Of a DNA stretch of 11,413 bases, positions 1-6,357 are shown piece after piece; position 1 is the first letter of the stretch, and the number at the start of each line of letters is the position of its first letter. The stretch lies in NCBI GenBank assembly GCA_002691835.1, contig NZJA01000083.1, positions 1 through 11,413 on the forward strand, written 5' to 3'. A program made the translations under genes and the position numbers. The DNA comes from Planctomycetota bacterium. Its GTDB lineage: Bacteria > Planctomycetota > UBA8108 > UBA1146. The notes beneath the pieces are model-generated. The model saw nothing but the letters and a program-made list of their open reading frames with translations, had not been told where the DNA came from and ran no database searches.

Positions 1-43
1 ACTTGAGCAGGTAACGTCTCGTCTCAGAAAGGTCAGGCCACCC

Positions 44-1396
44 GTGAATCCGGTCGCTATCCACATGGTCAGTTTGGGCTGTCCCAAGAACCTGGTCGAT
101 TCCGAGGTGATCCTCGGGCGGCTCGGGGCTGAGGGCTTTGTGGTTTCTCAACAGCCAGAGACCTCTGACATTCTGATGGTCAATACCTGCGGCTTTATCG
201 AAAGTGCCAAGGAAGAATCGATCGATGCCATTCTTGATCTGGTCAAGCTCAAGGAGAGTGATCCCGCCAAACGCGTGGTCGTCGCCGGCTGCCTTGGGCA
301 GCGCTACCCGGAAGAACTCGCCAAGGAGATCCCCGAGATCGATGCCATCGTTGGCATGTCCGAATACCCAAAGATGCCGGAGATCCTCAACGGCCTGATG
401 GCGGAGGTGCGCGAGGCGCGGTCGGCGGAGCGGGTGCACGTGGGAGACAGCACCCACCCAGCGTATTCGGAAGATTCACGCCTGCGCCTGACCCCATCCC
501 ACAGTGCCTACCTGAAGATCTCCGAAGGGTGTGATAATCCCTGTACCTTCTGCTCGATTCCCAGCTTCCGCGGTCGCTTCCGTTCGAAGCCACCGGAGAT
601 GGTCGTGAAGGAAGCGAAAGAGCTGGTTGCCAACGGAGCCCGCGAGATCAATCTGATCAGTCAGGATCTGACCTCCTACGGCAGTGACATCGACGGTGAG
701 TTCCTGTTGCCGCAGATCATGGAGCAACTCGATCAGGTTGAGGGCCTCGAGTGGATTCGCCTGCTCTACACCTACCCTTACAAGTTTTCCGACGAGATGA
801 TCGATGCCGTCGCCCGCCTCGAACGGGTGATCCCCTACATCGACATGCCGATTCAGCACATCGACGACACCATGCTCAAGCGTATGGGCCGTCGCATGGG
901 CGAGAAGGATACCGTCGAACTGTTCCGCAAGATGCGCGACCGTATTCCAAACCTGGTCCTGCGCACCACCTTTATCGTCGGTTTCCCCGGTGAGACCCGC
1001 GAGATGTTCCAGAAGCTGATCGACTTCGTCGAGGAGTTCCAGCTGGAGCGGGTCGGTGTCTTCACCTGGTCTCCAGAAGAAGGCACTCCCGCAGAGAAAC
1101 TGCCCGGCCGCATCGATGCGGAAGAGCAGGAAAAACGCCGGGAGGAACTGTATCTGGTACAGCAGAAGGTCGCCTTCGACTGGAACCGCGAGCGGGTCGG
1201 CAGTGAAACCGATGTCCTCCTCGATGAAGAATGCCCTGAAACAGGTCAGTGGCTGGGGCGTTCCTTTGCCGAGGCTCCGGAGATAGACTCCATCATCCGC
1301 GTTCCCAAGGATGCGGGAGAGCAGGGCGAACTGGTTCGCTGTCGCATCACCGAGATGGATGACTACGACCTGGTCGCTGAACCGATCCGTTCCTGA
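44..1396 (+). CDS. rimO: Ribosomal protein S12 methylthiotransferase RimO
   Basis: Radical-SAM enzyme that adds a methylthio group to the conserved aspartate of ribosomal protein S12 (family knowledge); cytosolic. The 450-residue length is normal for RimO. The N-terminal UPF0004 domain begins with VSLGCPKNLVDSEV, the RimO signature that separates it from MiaB, and its cluster cysteines are C13, C49 and C83. The radical-SAM motif CxxxCxxC is at C163, C167 and C170 (EGCDNPCTFCSIP). A TRAM domain occupies about residues 380-446. The start is GTG, with AGAAAGG about 12 nt upstream. The frame stays open to the left edge, so an earlier start outside the window cannot be excluded, but the N-terminus from GTG has the usual family length. 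It ends 17 nt before pgsA, probably in one operon. Identification is very secure; only the exact start is open. Confidence 0.96.
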   Translation: MNPVAIHMVSLGCPKNLVDSEVILGRLGAEGFVVSQQPETSDILMVNTCGFIESAKEESIDAILDLVKLKESDPAKRVVVAGCLGQRYPEELAKEIPEIDAIVGMSEYPKMPEILNGLMAEVREARSAERVHVGDSTHPAYSEDSRLRLTPSHSAYLKISEGCDNPCTFCSIPSFRGRFRSKPPEMVVKEAKELVANGAREINLISQDLTSYGSDIDGEFLLPQIMEQLDQVEGLEWIRLLYTYPYKFSDEMIDAVARLERVIPYIDMPIQHIDDTMLKRMGRRMGEKDTVELFRKMRDRIPNLVLRTTFIVGFPGETREMFQKLIDFVEEFQLERVGVFTWSPEEGTPAEKLPGRIDAEEQEKRREELYLVQQKVAFDWNRERVGSETDVLLDEECPETGQWLGRSFAEAPEIDSIIRVPKDAGEQGELVRCRITEMDDYDLVAEPIRS

Positions 1397-1413
1397 AGCG
1401 TGCAGGGAGAGGG

Positions 1414-2076
1414 ATGAACTCGCCAGCCACGAAACCATCCGGCGACTGGAAGAACCTGCCGAACCTGATCACCATCAGTCGGCTGGGCATCGCCGTGCTG
1501 CTCTTTGCCATGCTCACCCTTGAGTTGCAGGGTTGGGGCATCGGCGATCGCCATCTGGCCCTCAACATCGCGACTGTCGCCTTTATCCTTTGTGTCGCCA
1601 CCGATGCGATCGATGGTTATCTGGCGCGCAAGTGGAAGATGGTCACCGCCTTTGGTCGCCTCGCTGATACGTTTGTCGACAAGATCGTGATCTGTGGCAC
1701 TCTCATCTATCTGGTCAAGTTCGCCCCCGACCTGATCAAGCCGTGGTTTGTCGTCATTATCGTCACCCGCGAATTTCTCGTCAGTGGTCTCAAATCCTAT
1801 TACGAATCCCAGGGCCAAGAGATCGCCGCAAGTATCGGTGGGAAACTGAAGATGATCCTGCAATCGATCCTGATCCCGGCGGTGATGCTGGTGGAGGGCA
1901 ATCGAGATTTCGTTTCGGGAGCGGACGTCAATTCATTATGGAAGACGATTTTCAGCCTGCTCGAAAGCCTGACCGTCATTCTTTTCTGGGGCACTCTCGT
2001 AACGACGCTTTGGTCCGGACTCGATTACCTGCTGGCTGGATTCAGGAACAACAAGAAGCCGGATGCGGTGGCCTGA
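1414..2076 (+). CDS. pgsA: CDP-diacylglycerol--glycerol-3-phosphate 3-phosphatidyltransferase
   Basis: Integral membrane enzyme that joins CDP-diacylglycerol and glycerol 3-phosphate to give phosphatidylglycerophosphate, the committed step to phosphatidylglycerol. The 220 residues contain the full CDP-alcohol phosphotransferase signature D-x2-DG-x2-AR-x8-G-x3-D-x3-D: D64, D67, G68, A71, R72, G81, D85 and D89. The N-terminal NLPNLITISRL stretch is typical of PgsA, and several hydrophobic segments follow. The metal-site segment reads LADTFVDK, where PgsA proteins commonly have LDPxADK, so a proline is missing, but all the aspartates remain. ATG is preceded by a purine-rich AGGGAGAGGG Shine-Dalgarno. 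The next gene, pgpA, starts directly after its stop and encodes the following enzyme of the pathway, which supports PgsA over other members of the superfamily. Confidence 0.92.
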   Translation: MNSPATKPSGDWKNLPNLITISRLGIAVLLFAMLTLELQGWGIGDRHLALNIATVAFILCVATDAIDGYLARKWKMVTAFGRLADTFVDKIVICGTLIYLVKFAPDLIKPWFVVIIVTREFLVSGLKSYYESQGQEIAASIGGKLKMILQSILIPAVMLVEGNRDFVSGADVNSLWKTIFSLLESLTVILFWGTLVTTLWSGLDYLLAGFRNNKKPDAVA

Positions 2077-2571
2077 GTGTCCGCTAAAACCGATCGCATC
2101 ATCCTGACCTTTTTTGGCAGCGGGTACTTTCCATTTGCACCGGGAACTGCCGGGTCTTTGGCTTCCTTGCTGGTGGGTGCGCTTCTTTGGTTTCAGCTTC
2201 CTCAAACGGTTCAACCGTATCTGTTTCCAATCCTGACTCTGTTGTCGATGGTCGGCTGTGTCTTTCCTGGAGAGCGCATCGAATCGGTGTTCGGTCACAA
2301 GGATCCGGGCCCTGTCGTGATCGATGAAGCTGCCGGCCAATATGCTGCACTCTCGGTTCTTCCGTGGTTGCCACCTACCTGGGCGCCATGGATCCTCGCG
2401 TTTCTGCTCTTCCGCCTTTTTGACATCTTCAAGCCTTTCGGAATTCGCAAGCTGGAGGAAAAACCGGCAGGGTGGGGGGTGCTGCTCGATGATGTGGCCG
2501 CAGGGATTCTTGCCGCAGCAGTCTTGCTGGGCATCGATGCTTTACCTGGGGATTGGTTGAGCCGCTTTTAA
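2077..2571 (+). CDS. pgpA: Phosphatidylglycerophosphatase A
   Basis: Membrane phosphatase that removes the phosphate of phosphatidylglycerophosphate to give phosphatidylglycerol, the step after PgsA. The 164 residues match PgpA throughout: FFGSGYFPFAPGTAGSLAS at 12-30, VIDEAAGQ at 81-88, FRLFDIFKPFGIRKLE at 112-127 and GVLLDDVAAGI at 134-144. The acidic residues in the VIDE and LDD motifs are those expected to bind metal. Three to four hydrophobic stretches are visible. The GTG start follows the pgsA stop with no gap and lacks a strong Shine-Dalgarno, so translational coupling to pgsA is likely (inference). The 3' end overlaps the convergent transporter gene by 3 nt: the TAA at 2569-2571 and the opposing TAA at 2568-2570 lie within one TTAA. 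Confidence 0.93.
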   Translation: MSAKTDRIILTFFGSGYFPFAPGTAGSLASLLVGALLWFQLPQTVQPYLFPILTLLSMVGCVFPGERIESVFGHKDPGPVVIDEAAGQYAALSVLPWLPPTWAPWILAFLLFRLFDIFKPFGIRKLEEKPAGWGVLLDDVAAGILAAAVLLGIDALPGDWLSRF

Positions 2572-3857
2572 GCTGCGGTAGCGGTCGGCCCCGCTGGGTC
2601 TTTCAGTGCCTTGAAGCGCCGATCCGAAGGCAACAGCAGTCCCAAGGTCAAAAACAGCAAGCCACCAGCCACCGCCGGAATGGCGAAGGCGGTACTTTGG
2701 GTATCGATGAAGCCGGTCAGGCTGGGACCGACTGCCGTGCCCAGGCTGAAGGACATGGTGTTGAGTCCCATGGTCCGTGCCCGGTTGCCGGGAAGACTGC
2801 GTTCGGCACTGATCCCACCCACGGATGTACTGATGGCTGCCGAGACGACACCGAGTCCGGCACGGATCCATGTGAGGGCGGTCAGGTTTTCGACGTGGGC
2901 CTGCATCGCCACCAGCGGCACAAACGCGGCCAACCCGAACATCAGCAACCACTTTTTGTCGAGGTGATCGCCGATCCAACCGCTCGGATACTGAAACAGA
3001 CAGCGACTGCCAACAAAGATGGCAAACATCATCCCCAACTCTGATTGGGTGGCGGCAAACTCACGCTCATAAAAAGGGAAGAGTGAGATCACGGCACTGA
3101 TGCCGACCATCATGACAAAGATACTCAGGGCCAACAGGCGAAACACCGGTTCGACCGGTGGGCGGTCTTTCTTTTCTTTGTGCAACTCTCCAGGGAATTC
3201 CTTGGGATCATGAATACGGATGGAGACCAGCAAAACACTGGTCAACAACAGGGATCCGGAAACGATGAAGACCAGGTCGTAGCCACCCATATCGCCGACA
3301 AAGCCGCCGATGACCGGACCGATGCCAAAACCGAGCAGGCGGATCGTCGAGTAGGTCCCGATCACCTTGCCACCGGCATTGTCCGGAGCGTTGCGGGCGA
3401 TGATCGCCATCATCGGCGGAAAGGTGGCTCCCAGAAAAGTACCTTGCAGGATGCGTACAAAGACCAGCTGGTAATAGCTGTCGACAAAGTGCATCGCAAA
3501 CGAGCAAATCGCCCCCAGAAACATCCCCAGAACGATCAGGCTTTTACGCGTGTCAAAACGGTCGGAGATTCGACCGGAGACGATCTGCACGCCCGCCATC
3601 GCCAGTCCGGTAATACTGAAGAGGAAGGCGGTCAGCAATTCTTGGCTGGGTTGGAACAGATCCGGGAAGGTCTGGGCAAAGCCAGGGAACCATTCGGCCA
3701 GGGTCGCGGTCACCTGATCGACTCCGGGAGTGGTCAATCCTCCCAGAAAAAGGGGCAGTGCAGGAATCAGCATGCCGACCGCCACGGCTTCCCCAAAGCG
3801 GCAGACCGCCAGCAACCAGATGGTTCGGGGGTCTTTTTTGACTTCGGGAAGATTCAA
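2568..3857 (-). CDS. Major facilitator superfamily transporter (DHA1-like)
   Basis: Inner-membrane secondary transporter of 429 residues with about 12 hydrophobic segments, the usual MFS size. Motif A, GRISDRFDTRK, is at residues 95-105 in the loop after the second transmembrane segment, and its degenerate repeat SGWIGDHLDKK is at 292-302 in the second half. A polar linker at about 214-238 (rich in K, E and P) marks the central cytoplasmic loop. Residues 41-71, between the first two membrane segments, form a loop longer than usual. The substrate cannot be read from the sequence; the layout resembles drug-efflux-like DHA1 members, but sugar or metabolite transport is possible. The start is TTG (complement of 3855-3857), with GGAG five bases upstream on the - strand. 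It is divergent from the phosphatase operon and convergent with pgpA, so probably its own transcription unit. Confidence 0.88.
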   Translation of the reverse strand: MNLPEVKKDPRTIWLLAVCRFGEAVAVGMLIPALPLFLGGLTTPGVDQVTATLAEWFPGFAQTFPDLFQPSQELLTAFLFSITGLAMAGVQIVSGRISDRFDTRKSLIVLGMFLGAICSFAMHFVDSYYQLVFVRILQGTFLGATFPPMMAIIARNAPDNAGGKVIGTYSTIRLLGFGIGPVIGGFVGDMGGYDLVFIVSGSLLLTSVLLVSIRIHDPKEFPGELHKEKKDRPPVEPVFRLLALSIFVMMVGISAVISLFPFYEREFAATQSELGMMFAIFVGSRCLFQYPSGWIGDHLDKKWLLMFGLAAFVPLVAMQAHVENLTALTWIRAGLGVVSAAISTSVGGISAERSLPGNRARTMGLNTMSFSLGTAVGPSLTGFIDTQSTAFAIPAVAGGLLFLTLGLLLPSDRRFKALKDPAGPTATAA

Positions 3858-3862
3858 GAGAG

Positions 3863-3866
3863 CTCC
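3863..3866 (-). promoter_or_regulatory. Shine-Dalgarno of the MFS transporter gene
   Basis: On the - strand, GGAG is followed by CTCTC and then TTG at 3857. The 5-nt spacing supports TTG as the real start of the transporter; there is no in-frame ATG nearby. Confidence 0.6.
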
Positions 3867-3938
3867 ATGTCATCACCCAAAAGAGTGCAGGTTTGGTAAA
3901 ACAGAGGTGGGATGGGACCTCATTCGAATTTACGGTAT

Positions 3939-3967
3939 GGGGGTGACCCCCCGGCGGCAAGTCACCC
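3939..3967. repeat. Inverted repeat in the divergent intergenic region
   Basis: The 140-nt gap between the transporter and the phosphatase operon holds a perfect 7-bp dyad, GGGTGAC at 3941-3947 and GTCACCC at 3961-3967, with a 13-nt spacer. It overlaps a second possible hairpin, GGGGG-TGA-CCCCC at 3939-3951. The two structures exclude each other. No T-run follows, so this is not an obvious terminator. It could be an operator for one of the divergent genes or a leader structure of the phosphatase mRNA. I saw no convincing -35/-10 pair in this gap. Confidence 0.5.
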
Positions 3968-3988
3968 GTTCCCTTTATCGCCGGATCT

Positions 3989-3993
3989 GGAGG
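3989..3993 (+). promoter_or_regulatory. Shine-Dalgarno fixing the TTG start of the phosphatase
   Basis: GGAGG lies four bases before TTG at 3998. It is the only good ribosome binding site near the 5' end of this frame and decides the start. Confidence 0.6.
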
Positions 3994-3997
3994 CAGA

Positions 3998-5578
3998 TTG
4001 GCCCTGACATCCGCTAAGAATCGTGGCCGCGGTGGACGCTCCAGTGAGCGACCTCCACGGCAGATCTTTCCCATCTCCGTCAAATACGGGGTGGTCTCAG
4101 GATTGATTCTGCTGGCCTTTGTGATCGGGGTCTCCAATTCATTGACGAAATCGTCCCTTGATTCGACGACTCGGCTTCTCCAGCAGAATGGTCTGGAGTT
4201 GGTCAAACTTGCCCATGCGTTTGTCGATCCCTTCTGGACCCGAACCGAAATGCCCATCGAAGAACGGGCTTTGGCACAGACAGCACTCGAAAGTCGACTC
4301 GCCGACTTTCTTCAAGGCGGGGGGAAGACTCCTGTTCTCGACCTGGTGGTGCTCGATGGCAGTGGAACACGACTGATTGCCAGCGCACGTGGAGGCGATC
4401 GTCTGAAGATGAGGATTCAGGAAGAGAATCTTCATACCGAATCGGATGATGGAGTGGTGGTGCAGGAGGGGATCGTCAGTGGTGCCGAAGGCAGCGTACC
4501 GATTCGTTCCTTCGAAAAGAAACTTGCCAATGGAGCCGGGTCGGTGCAACTGTTCCTGAGTGCCCGATCCCTTGCGGCTCTGGAAGAGCAACTGCAGAGC
4601 TCGACCAGCAAGCTGGTGTGGTCGGCTTTATTGATCGGCATCCCGTTAGTCCTTCTCGTAGGGTTTTTACTGACACGGCCGGTACGTCTGCTACGGGAAG
4701 ACATGACTCAGGTGGCCCGCGGGAACCTCGATCATCAGTCGCAAGTTCGAACGACGGATGAGCTGGGAGCCTTGGCTTCCTCGTTTAACCGTATGACCCG
4801 ATTTCTGGCAGAAGCCCGTGAGCAAGAGATGACGGCACAGGCTGTCGCCCGCGACCTCAACATCGCCAGCGGGATTCAAAATGCACTGCTCCCCACGGAG
4901 CTTCCGCCGATTTCCGGGATTCAGATCGCGCGTTATTACCAGTCCGCCAAAGAAGTCGGTGGAGATTATTACGATGTGATCCCTCTCGACCGAGATCGTG
5001 CAGGAATCGTCGTCGCAGATGTTTCCGGCAAAGGGCTTTCTGGCAGTCTGGTGATGACGATGACTCGAAGTCTGGTGCGCATGGCCGCCAGAATTCACCC
5101 GGATGCCCGCTCCATGTTGGAAAGTATCAACGCCAGTCTTTCGAAAGATATGACCGATGGGATGTTCGTGACCTTGGCATGGGCCGAGTTTGTCGCCGAC
5201 CGAGGTCGGGTGCTGATTGCCCGTGCGGGTCACAATCCACCTCTGATTCTCAGGGCCAATGGACGCGTCGAGCAGTTTCAGCCCGGGGGGATCGCTCTGG
5301 GGATCGATGGCGGGGCGGTCTTTCAACAGGCCCTTGAGATCAGTGACGTCCAATTGGAACGGGGAGATTCGCTGATTCTTTATACCGATGGAATCGTGGA
5401 AGCGATGAACGACAGCGGGGTAGAATATGGCCTCGAAGCTTTTGCCCGAGTGTTACAGAATCTCAAGACTCCAGATCCCCAGTCGCTGGTGGATGGAGTT
5501 CTGGCGGACCTGGAAGCGCATGTGGCAGGAGCTGAACCAACTGACGACATCACGCTGGTGATCGCAAGACGGGAGTAG
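3998..5578 (+). CDS. Membrane sensor PP2C-type serine phosphatase (HAMP-SpoIIE domain)
   Basis: Signal-controlled protein serine/threonine phosphatase of the RsbU/SpoIIE class, which typically dephosphorylates a STAS anti-sigma-factor antagonist. Domains in its 526 residues: a short basic cytoplasmic N-terminus (1-27), TM1 about 28-48, an extracytoplasmic sensor region about 49-205 that I cannot assign to a family, TM2 about 206-226, a HAMP domain about 227-280 (RPVRLLREDM, DELGALASSFNRM), and a PP2C domain about 285-526. Expected metal-site residues are present: GGDYYD at 321-326, ADVSGKG at 340-346, YTDG at 462-465 and DDIT at 516-519. The catalytic part therefore looks intact. The start is TTG. 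The STAS gene begins 5 nt after the stop, so the two are almost certainly co-transcribed and likely act as enzyme and substrate. No RsbW-type anti-sigma kinase is encoded in the window. Confidence 0.93.
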   Translation: MALTSAKNRGRGGRSSERPPRQIFPISVKYGVVSGLILLAFVIGVSNSLTKSSLDSTTRLLQQNGLELVKLAHAFVDPFWTRTEMPIEERALAQTALESRLADFLQGGGKTPVLDLVVLDGSGTRLIASARGGDRLKMRIQEENLHTESDDGVVVQEGIVSGAEGSVPIRSFEKKLANGAGSVQLFLSARSLAALEEQLQSSTSKLVWSALLIGIPLVLLVGFLLTRPVRLLREDMTQVARGNLDHQSQVRTTDELGALASSFNRMTRFLAEAREQEMTAQAVARDLNIASGIQNALLPTELPPISGIQIARYYQSAKEVGGDYYDVIPLDRDRAGIVVADVSGKGLSGSLVMTMTRSLVRMAARIHPDARSMLESINASLSKDMTDGMFVTLAWAEFVADRGRVLIARAGHNPPLILRANGRVEQFQPGGIALGIDGGAVFQQALEISDVQLERGDSLILYTDGIVEAMNDSGVEYGLEAFARVLQNLKTPDPQSLVDGVLADLEAHVAGAEPTDDITLVIARRE

Positions 5579-5583
5579 GATCG

Positions 5584-5910
5584 ATGGGAACCGAACTGGT
5601 CGTGGATCGAACAAATGATGGAGATCTGCAGATCATCGAGATCCGCGGAGTTCTCGATGCTGGAAATGTAGAGCAGCTGGCCCATGTCGGCTTCGAAGCC
5701 ATCTGTGAATCCCGTCAGCTGGAGATGCGCCTCGGTTCATTGACCGATGTGGATCTGACCGGTGCTTTGGGAATCGTCGCCTTGGCCAGGGAAGCTCGTG
5801 ATCGGGAGATTTCTTTTCGGGTGCAGGCTCCGCCGGTGGAGTTGAGGAAGTTGCTGGAAGAGCAAGATCTCTGGCAGGAGATCAGCGAAGGGGATGGTTC
5901 CGGAGAATGA
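5584..5910 (+). CDS. STAS-domain protein, probable anti-sigma factor antagonist
   Basis: Small soluble protein (108 residues) of the SpoIIAA/RsbV type. In partner switching, the unphosphorylated STAS protein binds an anti-sigma or similar kinase, and a PP2C phosphatase reactivates the phosphorylated form (family knowledge). The fold is visible as IIEIRGVLDAGNVEQL at 17-32, the DVDLTGALGIVALA segment at 55-68, and a C-terminal FRVQAPPVELRKLLE stretch. The phospho-acceptor motif, usually D-S-S-G, is D57-L58-T59-G60, so threonine 59 would be the acceptor. One extra residue follows compared with DSSGLG. The match to STAS is moderate and rests partly on the adjacent phosphatase gene. GGAG/AGGA precedes ATG, and its stop overlaps the PII gene start (ATGA). 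Confidence 0.78.
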   Translation: MGTELVVDRTNDGDLQIIEIRGVLDAGNVEQLAHVGFEAICESRQLEMRLGSLTDVDLTGALGIVALAREARDREISFRVQAPPVELRKLLEEQDLWQEISEGDGSGE

Positions 5911-6218
5911 ACCGGATCGTCGCGATTCTCCGACCCTATCGATTGGCACAGACCCTGGAAGCACTCGCTTCATGTTCCGGAATTGTGCAGATGACCTCGC
6001 AGGAGGTCCGCGGTTATGGAATGCAAAAAGATCATCTGGAGAGTTATTCCGGGGATGATGTCGGCATGGATTTCCTGCCGAAAATTCGCCTCGAAGTTCT
6101 CGTCGAGGCGGAATATACCGAAGAAGCCATGGATGCCGTCATCCGGGGAGGTCGAACCGGCCGCATCGGAGACGGAAAGATTTTCCTGATTCAGGAAGAG
6201 GACTCTCGCCCGGTTTGA
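5907..6218 (+). CDS. PII-family signalling protein lacking the uridylylation tyrosine
   Basis: PII (GlnB/GlnK) proteins are trimers that bind ATP/ADP and 2-oxoglutarate and control nitrogen and carbon enzymes. The 103 residues align along the family: RIVAILRPYRL at 3-13, EVRGYGMQKDH at 33-43, DFLPKIRLEVLV at 55-66, and the B-loop TGRIGDGKIF at 84-93. Residues matching GlnB Q39 and K58 (Q40, K59) and the B-loop lysine (K91) are kept, so nucleotide and 2-oxoglutarate binding is plausible. The T-loop differs: the position of uridylylated Tyr51 is V52, and Ser49 of cyanobacterial PII corresponds to D50; Tyr46 is kept as Y47. The protein ends before the C-loop RIRTGE motif. It overlaps the STAS gene by ATGA, so it is co-translated with a partner-switching unit, not with glnA or amtB. 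Family call is strong; its target is unknown. Confidence 0.9.
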   Translation: MNRIVAILRPYRLAQTLEALASCSGIVQMTSQEVRGYGMQKDHLESYSGDDVGMDFLPKIRLEVLVEAEYTEEAMDAVIRGGRTGRIGDGKIFLIQEEDSRPV

Positions 6219-6233
6219 CGCTCTCGGCGAGAG
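6203..6233 (+). repeat. Hairpin-forming inverted repeats at the end of the PII gene
   Basis: CTCTCGCC at 6203-6210 is perfectly complementary to GGCGAGAG at 6226-6233, spanning the PII stop codon. The right arm can instead fold locally as CTCTC-GGC-GAGAG at 6221-6233. There is no T-run afterwards, so it is not a canonical intrinsic terminator. It may slow decay of the upstream mRNA or attenuate read-through into the downstream genes. Confidence 0.45.
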
Positions 6234-6274
6234 AAAGGTAGTCTTCTGCGGGTCTGAAGTGATTCAGGCGATTT

Positions 6275-6299
6275 GGGCTTGGTGGCAAATGCCATGCCC
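6275..6299 (+). promoter_or_regulatory. Inverted repeat resembling a sigma-54 (-24/-12) promoter
   Basis: TGGCAAATGCCATGC at 6283-6297 has GG and GC dinucleotides 10 nt apart, as in the sigma-54 consensus TGGCAC-N5-TTGC, with mismatches at the last base of the -24 box and the first T of the -12 box. The same bases form a dyad (TGGC-AAAT-GCCA) flanked by GGGC (6275-6278) and GCCC (6296-6299), so a stem-loop or operator is an equal explanation. It lies about 60 nt before the small gene that precedes rpoN, where autoregulation would make sense, but the support is only the pattern match. Confidence 0.25.
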
Positions 6300-6357
6300 G
6301 GCGCCATCGCCCAGGCCCGCCGGACAATGAGATCTGCAGGGGTGGAAAGCCCCAGGG

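Noticed and set aside
1..43. Possible end of an upstream gene
   Set aside because: Stops at 4-6 (TGA) and 12-14 (TAA) could end a preceding gene, but too few bases are present to support any call.
476..1438. 320-codon open frame on the - strand across rimO
   Set aside because: Antisense to rimO, whose motifs are certain; no domain or ribosome binding site supports the - strand frame.
2562..2578. Possible bidirectional terminator between pgpA and the transporter
   Set aside because: CCGC...GCGG around TTTTAAGCT gives only short imperfect stems, and the bases are coding for both genes.
3144..3160. Perfect hairpin CACCGGT-TCG-ACCGGTG
   Set aside because: It is inside the transporter coding sequence (Pro-Val-Glu-Pro-Val of the central loop), and codons for the repeated Pro-Val explain it; no T-run follows.
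3180..3899. 239-codon + strand frame across the transporter
   Set aside because: Antisense to the MFS gene. Its composition (Gln, Asp, Arg, His) is what the reverse of membrane-protein codons gives.
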